DNA of 64,000 nt from Desulfuromonadales bacterium (GTDB lineage Bacteria > Desulfobacterota > Desulfuromonadia > Geobacterales > Pseudopelobacteraceae): NCBI GenBank assembly GCA_013349405.1, contig DUZS01000002.1, positions 1 through 64,000 on the forward strand, given 5' to 3'. The notes under the pieces were generated by a model. That model was not told the DNA's origin. It worked only from the letters and a program-made list of their open reading frames with translations, and did no database searches. Position numbers and translations under genes: made by a program. Below are positions 50,399-59,361 of the stretch, one piece after another; within the stretch, counting starts at the first letter, position 1; each line of letters begins with the position of its first letter.

Positions 50399-52359
50399 CA
50401 GATCTCCCTCCCGAGTTTGTGCCCTTCCCAGATAGCCATATCGACCTTACGCGGGGAAACACAGTCACCGATCCGGTACAGCTCCCGCACCGAACCCTTC
50501 AGGCTCATGTACAGGTCGTCGTCAACCTCTTGTCCCATCGCGAGGACAATGGAGTCATAGGGGCCCCAGTCGAACCAGACATTTGAATAGACGTTGAACC
50601 CTTTGACGGTCTTGGCACCCGCTGCGCCGCCAACTTCCATGACAGCGATGTCCGGGGTAAAGGTGACCCCCTTCTGCAGCAGCCGCTGCCGCGACGAGTA
50701 GAGGTCCTGAGTCGGTCCAAGCTCCGCGCAGATGAAAAGGCTGGAGGTGATCATGTCAACCTGTTTCCCCTGGTTGGCAATGAATTCGGCAGTGGCGGTA
50801 GCACGCTGGTGGCCGTCGTAATCGATCAGACAGACTCTCTCTCCCAGTTCGGCCTCACCGTTCAGCACCTGCACGACATTAAAGATCGCCGGACCGTCGG
50901 CCCCTCCAACCGCGTATTTCTTGGGGACGCTGCCGGTTGCCACAATAACGACATCCTGCTTTTCAGCGAGGAGCTGCTCTTTAGAAGCCTCCACTCCGAG
51001 TTTTACGGTGACACCGGCCTTCTCCACCTGACTCTTCTCGTTTCTGATGATGACGCCGAATTCGTCGCGCCCGACCCCCTTCATGGCGGTCACAACCTGC
51101 CCGCCGAGAGCCTCGTTCCGGTCAATGAGGGTCACCGTGTGGCCGCGCCTGCCGGCCATCTTGGCAGCCCACATACCGGCCGGACCACCGCCGACGATAG
51201 TAACGTTCTTCTTGACACTGGCCGGTGTCAGGGTTCCTTCGCCCCACTCCTTCTCACGCCCGACTGCCGGGTTCTGAACGCAGCCAAGGGATTTGTTCAT
51301 GCCGATCCGGCCGATGCACCCCTGGTTGCAGGCGATGCAGTAGCGAATGTCGTCCAGCTTGCCTTCCTGTGCCTTCCTGGGAAGGTACGGGTCACAGATC
51401 AGGGCACGGCACATACCGATCATGTCAGCCTGACCGGCGGCAAGCACCTTTTCGGCCATGACCGGATCGTTGATTCTACCGGTACAGAAGACCGGCAGCT
51501 TGATTTTTTCGCGAATCCCGGCGGCCAGCGGGATGGTGTAGCCGAGTGGGGAATGCATCGAGCCTTCCACCAGATAGAGGTTATAGAAGGTGGCGATGGA
51601 GAGATCCATGAAATCAATCAGTCCGGATGCCTCGAAGAGAGCGCAGATTTCCTGCACCTGACCAAGGTCGAGTCCCCCCGGAATCATTTCATCAGCGCAC
51701 ATACGGATGCCAAGGGTAAAGTCGTTGCCGACCGCCTTTCTCACCGCGGAGATAAATTTGAGCGGTGCCCGCATCCGGTTTTCCAGGCTTCCGCCGTATT
51801 CGTCTGTGCGAAAATTGGTGAGCGGAGAGAGAAACTGGCGCGCCAGACTGGAATGACCGAACTGAATCTCTACTCCGTCGAAACCCCCTTCACGAACATG
51901 GATTGCGCTCTTGGAAAAATAACGGGCAACCTCTTCGATGTCCTCCGGCTCCATCGCCTTCGGGGTTTCGCGGAACAGGACATCCGGAATCGGCGACGGG
52001 GCCCAGATTGGCAGGCGCGAGATGCTGCCGTCACCCTGCTGGCCGTTGTGATTGAGCTGGGCGAAAATCTTGGCGTCATACTGGTGCACGTAATCGGTGA
52101 TCTTCTTGAAGCCGGGGATCACTTCAGCATGATAGACGTCAATCAGCTTTTCATACGCCATATCGGTCGGATGGACCGTCAGTTCCTCGGTGATGATCAG
52201 ACCTGCCCCACCCTTGGCCCGCTCGCCCCAGTAGTGCATCTGGCGTTCGCTCGGAAGATTGCCGACGGCCAGATTGGTGAGATGCGGCTGAAAAGAGATG
52301 CGGTTTTTCACCTCGGTGGTGCCTATTTTGAGGGGTGAGAACAGGTTCGGAAACATCAT
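50398..52359 (-). CDS. FadH/OYE-family NAD(P)H:flavin oxidoreductase
   Basis: FSPLKIGTTEVKNRISFQPHLTN; CIACNQGCIGRI; VTIVGGGPAGMWAAKMAGRRGH. Confidence 0.9.
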   Translation of the reverse strand: MMFPNLFSPLKIGTTEVKNRISFQPHLTNLAVGNLPSERQMHYWGERAKGGAGLIITEELTVHPTDMAYEKLIDVYHAEVIPGFKKITDYVHQYDAKIFAQLNHNGQQGDGSISRLPIWAPSPIPDVLFRETPKAMEPEDIEEVARYFSKSAIHVREGGFDGVEIQFGHSSLARQFLSPLTNFRTDEYGGSLENRMRAPLKFISAVRKAVGNDFTLGIRMCADEMIPGGLDLGQVQEICALFEASGLIDFMDLSIATFYNLYLVEGSMHSPLGYTIPLAAGIREKIKLPVFCTGRINDPVMAEKVLAAGQADMIGMCRALICDPYLPRKAQEGKLDDIRYCIACNQGCIGRIGMNKSLGCVQNPAVGREKEWGEGTLTPASVKKNVTIVGGGPAGMWAAKMAGRRGHTVTLIDRNEALGGQVVTAMKGVGRDEFGVIIRNEKSQVEKAGVTVKLGVEASKEQLLAEKQDVVIVATGSVPKKYAVGGADGPAIFNVVQVLNGEAELGERVCLIDYDGHQRATATAEFIANQGKQVDMITSSLFICAELGPTQDLYSSRQRLLQKGVTFTPDIAVMEVGGAAGAKTVKGFNVYSNVWFDWGPYDSIVLAMGQEVDDDLYMSLKGSVRELYRIGDCVSPRKVDMAIWEGHKLGREI

Positions 52360-52378
52360 GGTGGTTCTCCTAATGATT

Positions 52379-52466
52379 GTCTCCCCCCTTGATAAAGGGG
52401 GGTCGGGGGGGATTTGCTGTTGACTGTAAGGCAAATCCCCCTGAATCCCCCTTTATCAAGGGGGAC
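52379..52466. repeat. Palindromic repeat, copy 2
   Basis: GTCTCCCCCCTTGATAAAGGGGGGTCGGGGGGGATTTGC / GCAAATCCCCCTGAATCCCCCTTTATCAAGGGGGAC near-perfect inverted repeat. Confidence 0.85.
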
Positions 52467-52475
52467 TTTAAAATT

Positions 52476-53516
52476 CTACGCCGCCAAATCCAGTCGATTA
52501 TCGGCAATTGAGGTCACACAGCGCTCCAGGCATTCCGGATCACCGCCGTTGATATCGTTTTTAAGATGCCAGGCAACAGCGGGGCAACCGCCGTGGCACT
52601 GATCAAAACGGGTGCACTCTTCGCAGGAATGAATGCGCAGGTTACGAAATGAGGCATAGATTTCTGACGTATCCCAGATTTCCTGAAATTTTTTGACGCG
52701 GAGATCGCCCGCTTCGAAGCGGTCGCTCTGGAGAAACGCGCAGGGATACATATGCCCGGTCGGACTGACACAGCAGGTCAATTTGGCGGCGCCGCAGAGA
52801 TTGAGCCCCAGGCCCTGGCGCTCCTGTGTGGTCAGCGAGAAGAAACTGTCGCCGGTGCGTACGTCGCCGCTTTTCGCGAGCCAGTCGGAAAAGGTAAGCA
52901 GCTGTGCCGGGGTCGGCCGGAGCGATTCCCAGTTGTCCGCTCCGCGCCCGGAGGGGCGGAAGCGACTGACCCGCAGTGAAACACCGAGAGAGCGGGCCAG
53001 ATCGTGCATGGCCGGAATTTCACTGGCGTTATGGGTGGTAAGGACGGTATTGATACTGGCAGGGATTTTTGTGGCGGCCAGCAGCTTGACAGCTGCTATG
53101 GCTGCGTCGAAAACACCGTCGCCGCGCACGGCGTCACAGGTTTCCCGGCGGGCACCGTCAAGGCTCACCTGAATGGCGACCAGCGGGTTGGTTGCAAGTC
53201 GGTTAACCAGTTCAGCGGTGATAAGAGTGCCGTTGGTGGAGATGCAGGTCATGATGCCCCTGGCATGGCAGGCGGCCAGGATCTCTTCAAAGTCCGGACG
53301 GATAAACGGTTCACCGCCTCCAAAATTAACCTGAAAGACTCGTGCCGTGTGCAGCTGTTCCACCAGATCAAGCGCTTCGGCAGTCGAGAGCTCGTTACAG
53401 GCTTTTTCACCGGACGACGAAAGGCAGTGATTGCAGCGGAGGTTACAGGCCAGGGTGACCTCCCAGGTCAGATTAACCGGGGAACGCATTCCCATTTCGA
53501 CATATTTATTGCTCAC
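52476..53516 (-). CDS. mftC: Mycofactocin radical SAM maturase
   Basis: EVTLACNLRCNHCLSSSGEKACNELSTAEALDLVEQL; FGGGEPFIRPDF; SPASM Cys pattern CEECTRFDQCHGGCP. Confidence 0.93.
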   Translation of the reverse strand: MSNKYVEMGMRSPVNLTWEVTLACNLRCNHCLSSSGEKACNELSTAEALDLVEQLHTARVFQVNFGGGEPFIRPDFEEILAACHARGIMTCISTNGTLITAELVNRLATNPLVAIQVSLDGARRETCDAVRGDGVFDAAIAAVKLLAATKIPASINTVLTTHNASEIPAMHDLARSLGVSLRVSRFRPSGRGADNWESLRPTPAQLLTFSDWLAKSGDVRTGDSFFSLTTQERQGLGLNLCGAAKLTCCVSPTGHMYPCAFLQSDRFEAGDLRVKKFQEIWDTSEIYASFRNLRIHSCEECTRFDQCHGGCPAVAWHLKNDINGGDPECLERCVTSIADNRLDLAA

Positions 53517-53754
53517 GGAGAAATCCTTTTTCCAGGAGTTGAGTTACGAATTTTTGTAAGGCCGGCTTCTGAGACTCGGAAGTGCCTGCGGGAAATTCAT
53601 CCCTGGCGCGCACGGTGCCGAAATAGTCGGCGGGTAGCAGCGTACCAGTAGCAGCGAAGAGCAGGCGCGGTCCCTTGCAGTCATAAAACAGGAGACCGAA
53701 CCCCTCTTGCCGTACGCGGCAGGACGGATGCAGCTTGATGCCTGCCGCAGCCAT
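53506..53754 (-). CDS. mftB: Mycofactocin peptide chaperone (PqqD/MftB-like)
   Basis: MAAAGIKLHPSCRVRQEGFGLLFYDCKGPRLLFA...LLEKGFLRE; between mftA and mftC; start 53754 inferred. Confidence 0.88.
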   Translation of the reverse strand: MAAAGIKLHPSCRVRQEGFGLLFYDCKGPRLLFAATGTLLPADYFGTVRARDEFPAGTSESQKPALQKFVTQLLEKGFLREQ

Positions 53755-53755
53755 C

Positions 53756-53860
53756 TTAATACACCCCGCAGATGCCGTCGATTGCGAGTTCCTCAACCTG
53801 AATTTCCTCAAGGATACGCGGTTCTTCGCTGCATGATACTTCCTGGTTTTCTACTTCCAT
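53756..53860 (-). CDS. mftA: Mycofactocin precursor peptide (34 aa; absent from supplied ORF track)
   Basis: MEVENQEVSCSEEPRILEEIQVEELAIDGICGVY*, hallmark IDGICGVY C-terminus; RBS gaaaggagaatgacc. Confidence 0.96.
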   Translation of the reverse strand: MEVENQEVSCSEEPRILEEIQVEELAIDGICGVY

Positions 53861-53920
53861 GGTCATTCTCCTTTCGTTCTTTGTCACACCGAATCAGGGT
53901 GCGCTGTGGTATATCCTTCC

Positions 53921-53939
53921 ATTGCAACGGCAGTGCCAA
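53921..53939 (-). promoter_or_regulatory. Sigma-54 promoter of the mft operon
   Basis: Minus strand TTGGCACTGCCGTTGCAAT: consensus TGGCAC-N5-TTGCA, GG-N10-GC; predicted start ~50 nt upstream of mftA ATG. Confidence 0.8.
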
Positions 53940-54165
53940 CACGCCTTCCGCTAATTTATCGTTTATTTTAAGATACTTAGAACAATTTTCGCTTCTGCAT
54001 ATTTCGACGTGTAGAGAAATGGGGCAAATTATATTTCATAGATTCGTCACCCAATTGGGTTGTATGCAGCAAATGTCAACAGTGGGGAAATTTTCTACAG
54101 TGCTTATGCTGATCGGAGATATTTATGAGGGGTAGACCTGATGATGGCTCAGCAATCTGTTCACC

Positions 54166-54280
54166 AATTTAAAATCAAGAGTGATATCAAGGCGGCGAGG
54201 ATTGAGGCGACGAAGGCATACAACCAGTATGTTGAGGAGCCGAAGACGAGCCAACGAAGATAGCGCCTTGATTTAGAATT
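54166..54280. repeat. Structured repeat element, copy 1 (~115 bp)
   Basis: AAATCAAG...ATATCAAGGCGGCGAGGATTGAGGCGACGAAGGCATAC..GTATGTTGAGGAGCCGAAGACGAGCCAACGAAGATA...CTTGATTT; terminal stem plus internal hairpin. Confidence 0.8.
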
Positions 54281-54284
54281 GGAA

Positions 54285-56141
54285 TTACTTATTGAAACGG
54301 AATTCCATATGGAAGGTATTGGTCTCATGGGAATACACCAGTGGATGTCCCAGTTTCCGGTGGTAATTGAGCATGGCTTTATTAGTCGGAAGTATCTCCG
54401 AAAAAAATCCTGCAACACCCTGACTGACAGCATGCTCTTCCAGCTGACCCAGCAGATACTGCGTCATCCCCAGCCGGCGGTAATTTTCGTGCACGACTAC
54501 AGCGGTCTCTGCCAGATTGGTGCGCGGGTTGACCACGTATCTGGCCACCGCGACTATTGACTCTGAATTATCCTCCGGCAAAAAAACGGCCAGCGCCATC
54601 CGGCTCCGGTAATCGACACACACCAGCTTTGCCGCCTCAAGGTGGGCAAGCTGTCGCTTCTGGCCAAAATAGCGGTTGTGAATGGTTTCGGCATTATGGG
54701 TGTAGAAAAACTCCTGAAGAGTTCTTTCGTCGGTGGCCTTGAGTGGCCGAATCAGCATCGCGATGCCGCCGAACTGTCTGCTCTCCTCATATTTTTTCGG
54801 GTAATGATCGAGCGCCTGCTGCCACACCTGCTCATCTTCGTAGACATAATGTTTCTGCTTCACAAATTCCAGTAACTCACCACGGTAATCGGGGTGAGCT
54901 ATGGAAATCAGCGCCAGAGCACGCTCTCTGATGGTCTTGCCGTGCAGATAGGCAACCCCGTACTCGGACACTACGTAATGGGCGTCCCCGCGACTGGTGA
55001 CAACTCCGGAACCGTCATCAATCCGGTGCACTATCCTGCTGATTGCGCCATCTTTTGCCGTGCTTCTGATAGCAACAATCGGCTTGCCGCCTCGACTCAT
55101 AGCGGCACCACGGATAAAATCGACCTGCCCGCCGATGCCGCTGTAAAACCGGTAACCGATACTGTCGGCGCATATCTGGCCGGTCAGATCCACCTGGAGT
55201 GCCGCATTGATCGCCACCACCTTGTCGTTACTGGAAATCACCCGGGGATTATTGACGAAATCGGAGGGATAAAATTCGATGCCGGCATTGCCGCCGACAA
55301 AGTCATACAGCTTTTTACTGCCGCAGACAAAGCTGGTAACCACCTTGCCGGGGTGGACACTCTTCAGACGATTGGAAATATTGCCCCCCTCTATCAGTGG
55401 GATCAGAGCATCGCTGAACATTTCCGTATGAATACCGAGATCGCGCTTATCGGTAATAAAATTCAACACCGTGCTCGGTATCGTGCCAATTCCCATCTGC
55501 AGACAGCTGCCGTTTTCGACAAGTCGTGAAATCTGATAGCCGATCTGCAGTTCAATTTCATCCGGTTCCTGGGCAATGGCTTCTAAAATAGGCAGATCCG
55601 TCTCCACCAGAAAATCAATGTCTTTGATATGCACATATGTTTCGCCATACGTCTGCGGCATCTGCCGGTTTACCTCGGCTATCACCAGTTTGGCACGATC
55701 AAGTGCCGCCCGCTGAATATCCACGTTAATACCCATGCTGCAGAAACCATGCTTATCCGGCGGCGATACCTGCAGTAACGCTGCCTGGTTACCCCGCTGC
55801 CCGAAACGGATAAGTTCCGGAATTTCACTGAGAAAGATCGGGGTATAATCTGCACGCCCTTCGCGGACCGCCTGGCGGATGTTTTCACTAATAAAAAAAG
55901 AATTGTGGCGCAGATGCCCTGCATTCTCGTCAGTAATGTAATCAACGGTACCGAGTGACAGAAGCTGGATCAGTTCAACGTCGTTGAACCTGAGGGCGTT
56001 TCTGCTCAGGGCGGCAACCAGCTGCATCGGTACAGCGCAACCGGAGCCGATAAACACCCGCCAGCCGGACTGAATGTGGCGCACCGCTTCATCTGCTGTC
56101 GTCAGCTTCTGTTGATACAAATCGGAAAGTTGTTTATCCAT
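54285..56141 (-). CDS. Acetyl-CoA hydrolase/CoA-transferase fused to C-terminal GNAT acetyltransferase
   Basis: IGSGCAVPMQLVAAL, LQVSPPDKHGFCSMGI, GIGGQVDFIRGAAMSRGGKPIVAI; C-terminal GNAT NYRRLGMTQYLLGQLEEHA; start MDKQL 56141 likely. Confidence 0.9.
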   Translation of the reverse strand: MDKQLSDLYQQKLTTADEAVRHIQSGWRVFIGSGCAVPMQLVAALSRNALRFNDVELIQLLSLGTVDYITDENAGHLRHNSFFISENIRQAVREGRADYTPIFLSEIPELIRFGQRGNQAALLQVSPPDKHGFCSMGINVDIQRAALDRAKLVIAEVNRQMPQTYGETYVHIKDIDFLVETDLPILEAIAQEPDEIELQIGYQISRLVENGSCLQMGIGTIPSTVLNFITDKRDLGIHTEMFSDALIPLIEGGNISNRLKSVHPGKVVTSFVCGSKKLYDFVGGNAGIEFYPSDFVNNPRVISSNDKVVAINAALQVDLTGQICADSIGYRFYSGIGGQVDFIRGAAMSRGGKPIVAIRSTAKDGAISRIVHRIDDGSGVVTSRGDAHYVVSEYGVAYLHGKTIRERALALISIAHPDYRGELLEFVKQKHYVYEDEQVWQQALDHYPKKYEESRQFGGIAMLIRPLKATDERTLQEFFYTHNAETIHNRYFGQKRQLAHLEAAKLVCVDYRSRMALAVFLPEDNSESIVAVARYVVNPRTNLAETAVVVHENYRRLGMTQYLLGQLEEHAVSQGVAGFFSEILPTNKAMLNYHRKLGHPLVYSHETNTFHMEFRFNK

Positions 56142-56338
56142 AAAGTCACCATCGCGTGAAACGTCAAATCTGCGTTTAAATTGTATAACAACTTTTTTTT
56201 TAATAGTACCTATTTTTATGTCACTTTTTGTCGACAAGATTCATTATGTTTTGTATAGTGGTAAATCAATACTATAATACCGATTTATTCTAGTCGGCGA
56301 CAGAAACTTCAGGACAAATATACCGCAGGAGGTCAATC

Positions 56339-57904
56339 ATGCCCTACAATCTGGATCTGCCCGAAGCATTCAACGCCGCTGACTACTTTGTTGATCGTAA
56401 CGTTCGCGAGGGAAGAGGCGAAAAGGTTGCGGTACTGTGTGAAGAGCGGCAATTTACCTACCGGCAGATACAGGAGGGGGTGAACCGTTTTGGCAACGCG
56501 TTACTGTCGCTTGATGTACGCATGGAGGAGCGGGTTGCCCTGCTGCTGCTGGATACGGAAATCTACCCGCAGGCGTTCTTCGGCGCCATTAAAATCGGCG
56601 CTGTTCCGGTGTGTCTCAATACGATGAATCGCTCACCGGACTTCCAGTTTTATCTGAATGACAGCCGTGCGAGAATACTGGTGGTAGATGAACAGCTGCT
56701 GCCGCTGATAGAGCCGATCCGTGGCAATCTGCGCTTTCTGAAGCAGATCATCGTTGCCAACGGCAGCGACCCTGACGGTGATGTGTGTCTGACTGAGCTT
56801 CTCAGTGAACAATCGGCAGAGCTGGAAACCGCTCCGACCTGCCGCGACGATTCCTGTTTCTGGCTGTACAGTTCCGGCTCAACCGGTTCTCCCAAGGGGA
56901 CGGTGCATCTGCAGCATGATATGGTCTATTCGGCCAAGACCTATGCGGCAAAGATTCTTGCCATCAGAGAGAACGACGTCTTCTTCTCTGCGGCAAAGCT
57001 GTTCTTCGCCTATGGGCTCGGTAATGGTCTCTATTTTCCTTTTGACGTCGGAGCCACTGCAGTCTACCTGCCACAGAGACCGACTCCGGCACATGTGTAT
57101 GCAACCGTAAACCGACACAAGCCGACTCTGTTCTTTGGCGTTCCGACGCTGTACGGGCAGATGCTTGAAGAGGAAGGGACCATGGATGGCGTGAGGCTCT
57201 GTGTTTCTGCAGGAGAAGCCCTTCCGGCCGCCTATCTGCGTCGTTGGAAAGAGCGCTTTCAACTCGATATCCTCGACGGCATCGGTTCTACTGAAATGGT
57301 ACATATTTTCATTTCAAACAGACCGGGAGAAATCGTTCCCGGCAGTTCCGGAAAAATTGTGCCTGGCTACGAAGCGCGCATCGTTGATGAGAATATGCAT
57401 GATCTCCCGGTCGGTGAAATCGGCACCCTGCTGGTGAAAGGGGACAGTGCTGCCGCCCTGTATTGGAACAAACATGAGAAAACCAGGCAGACAATAATGG
57501 GGCACTGGATAAATACCGGCGATAAATATACCTGCGATGAACTGGGGTATTTCTGTTGCGCCGGACGCACAGACGACATGCTCAAGGTGGGCGGGATCTG
57601 GGTGTCACCAAACGAAGTAGAGTCCTGCCTGATCGAACACCCGGCGGTCCTTGAGTGCGCCGTCATAGGTGCGCCGGACGAGGAAAACCTGATAAAGCCG
57701 ATGGCCTTTGTCGTGCTCAACAAACAGCATTCGCCCTCGGAAGCGATGGAACATCAATTGAAAGAGTATGTAAAAGCGAATCTGGCGCTTTACAAATATC
57801 CGCGCTGGATACGTTTTATTGACGAGCTCCCGAAAACCGCCACCGGTAAGATCAAACGGTTCGAATTGCGGGATCTTATAAAGACTCAGACCGGTCCACT
57901 GTGA
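56339..57904 (+). CDS. Benzoate-CoA ligase-family AMP-forming acyl-CoA synthetase
   Basis: SGSTGSPKGTVHLQHDM; DILDGIGSTEMVHIFISNRPGEIVPGSSGK; ADYFVDRNVREGRGEKVAVL; RBS aggagg. Confidence 0.88.
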   Translation: MPYNLDLPEAFNAADYFVDRNVREGRGEKVAVLCEERQFTYRQIQEGVNRFGNALLSLDVRMEERVALLLLDTEIYPQAFFGAIKIGAVPVCLNTMNRSPDFQFYLNDSRARILVVDEQLLPLIEPIRGNLRFLKQIIVANGSDPDGDVCLTELLSEQSAELETAPTCRDDSCFWLYSSGSTGSPKGTVHLQHDMVYSAKTYAAKILAIRENDVFFSAAKLFFAYGLGNGLYFPFDVGATAVYLPQRPTPAHVYATVNRHKPTLFFGVPTLYGQMLEEEGTMDGVRLCVSAGEALPAAYLRRWKERFQLDILDGIGSTEMVHIFISNRPGEIVPGSSGKIVPGYEARIVDENMHDLPVGEIGTLLVKGDSAAALYWNKHEKTRQTIMGHWINTGDKYTCDELGYFCCAGRTDDMLKVGGIWVSPNEVESCLIEHPAVLECAVIGAPDEENLIKPMAFVVLNKQHSPSEAMEHQLKEYVKANLALYKYPRWIRFIDELPKTATGKIKRFELRDLIKTQTGPL

Positions 57905-57931
57905 TCCGGTCAAATAAGATTTACTGAAAAT

Positions 57932-57957
57932 AGGGGGCGTCAAGCCCCCTGTTTTTT
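57932..57957 (+). terminator. Rho-independent terminator
   Basis: AGGGGGC gtcaa GCCCCCT GTTTTTTT. Confidence 0.9.
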
Positions 57958-57985
57958 TGTTATAGTAGCCAGACCGTGTAATTCC

Positions 57986-58101
57986 GATTTCAAATCAAAG
58001 ATGCCATCAAGGCGGGGAGGAATGAGGCGACGAAGGCATACCATCAGTATGCTGAGGAGCCGAAGACGAGCCAACGAAGATGGGGCTTTGATTTGGAATT
58101 G
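57986..58101. repeat. Structured repeat element, copy 2
   Basis: CAAATCAAAGATGCCATCAAGGCGGGGAGGAATGAGGCGACGAAGGCATACCATCAGTATGCTGAGGAGCCGAAGACGAGCCAACGAAGATGGGGCTTTGATTTG. Confidence 0.8.
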
Positions 58102-58132
58102 GTATAATTATCTCTTCAGTGAAAGTCATGCC

Positions 58133-58627
58133 ATGCCCGAAATAAATTCCTGCTGCTCCTACTGCGGCACAAAATATCCTGCTGAAGAGCTGTGGCCGAT
58201 AACCTGCCGGGAGTGCGGGAACACCAATTATCTGAACCCGATTCCGGTCGTTGTACTGCTCGTGCCGATCGGAAATGGTCTCGTGGTGGCCCGGCGCAAC
58301 ATTGAGCCGCAAAAAGGGACACTCGTGCTGCCGGGAGGGTATCTTGACCGTGGCGAGACCTGGCAGGAGGGTGCTGCGCGGGAGCTGCTTGAAGAGACCG
58401 GCATACTGGTTTCTCCGGATGATATAACTCTGTACGACGTGTCAAACGGGCTGGATAACACACTGGTAATCAGTGGTCTGGCATCGCACCAGCCGCACAG
58501 CTGCCTGAAGCCCTTCTCATCGTCGGAAACGCAGGAGATCGCCCTGATCAAAGAGCCGATTGACCTCGGTTTTCCGCTGCATAATCTGCTGGTGCGGAGA
58601 TATTTTCAAGCCGGGTACGGATTATGA
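58133..58627 (+). CDS. Nudix hydrolase with N-terminal zinc ribbon
   Basis: CSYCGTKY...CRECGN; GGYLDRGETWQEGAARELLEETGI Nudix box; start inferred at 58133. Confidence 0.92.
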   Translation: MPEINSCCSYCGTKYPAEELWPITCRECGNTNYLNPIPVVVLLVPIGNGLVVARRNIEPQKGTLVLPGGYLDRGETWQEGAARELLEETGILVSPDDITLYDVSNGLDNTLVISGLASHQPHSCLKPFSSSETQEIALIKEPIDLGFPLHNLLVRRYFQAGYGL

Positions 58628-59361
58628 CGATATTTGACCAATCGGCAAATCAACAGCCAAAAGCGTTCCGAACGCCGCTGCATGACTTCCCGGATGTCAT
58701 CCTTCATGCTTCGGAAACAGCCGTGAAGAAGCATCCTCGTTACAAAGAGGCAAAATCAGGGGACAGCAAAGCTGCTTTTGAACTTGTCCAGGCAACGATC
58801 AATGATGTACAGGTGGAAAATCTACGAATATTATTGAACGGCAGAAACCCGTTGCTGGCGAGCGCCCACGCCTACGAGGCGGAAGGGGTAAATGCCATAC
58901 CTGAGGTTTTTGCTGATGAACTGGCACAGCGGCTTGATCTGGTCGTTGACAGCGGTATTGTTCAAACAAACGTAGTAGCTCACACCGGAGCAAATGGTTT
59001 TGGCAGACTTGCCCGACAACCGTACTTTGAAGGCAACGTCACAGCTGGGCAGGATTACATCCTTGTGGATGATTTTGTCGGCATGGGCGGTACACTTGCA
59101 AACCTTCGCGGTTATATTGAGGCACAAGGTGGCAAAGTCATCGGTGCTGTAACATTGACGGGAAAACCGTATTCAGCTAAACTGTCTCAAAATCAAACGC
59201 AATTGCATGAATTGAGGGAAAAACATGGAAACCATCTTGAATCATGGTGGCAAGAAAACTTCGGTCACACCTTCGACTGCCTTACTCAATCAGAAGCTCG
59301 GTATCTCGCCCGCACCTCGGATGTTGACACCATCAGAGATAGAATTGCTGAGGCAAAGTAA
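58624..59361 (+). CDS. Phosphoribosyltransferase-family protein
   Basis: DYILVDDFVGMGGTLANLRGYIEAQGGKVIGAVTLTG PRPP-loop; ATGA overlap with Nudix gene. Confidence 0.85.
   Translation: MTIFDQSANQQPKAFRTPLHDFPDVILHASETAVKKHPRYKEAKSGDSKAAFELVQATINDVQVENLRILLNGRNPLLASAHAYEAEGVNAIPEVFADELAQRLDLVVDSGIVQTNVVAHTGANGFGRLARQPYFEGNVTAGQDYILVDDFVGMGGTLANLRGYIEAQGGKVIGAVTLTGKPYSAKLSQNQTQLHELREKHGNHLESWWQENFGHTFDCLTQSEARYLARTSDVDTIRDRIAEAK

Noticed and set aside
49376-52338. Long plus-strand ORFs 49376..50560 (394 aa) and 50809..52338 (509 aa)
   Set aside because: Entirely antisense to EtfA and OYE genes, no family motifs; shadow frames of high-GC coding DNA
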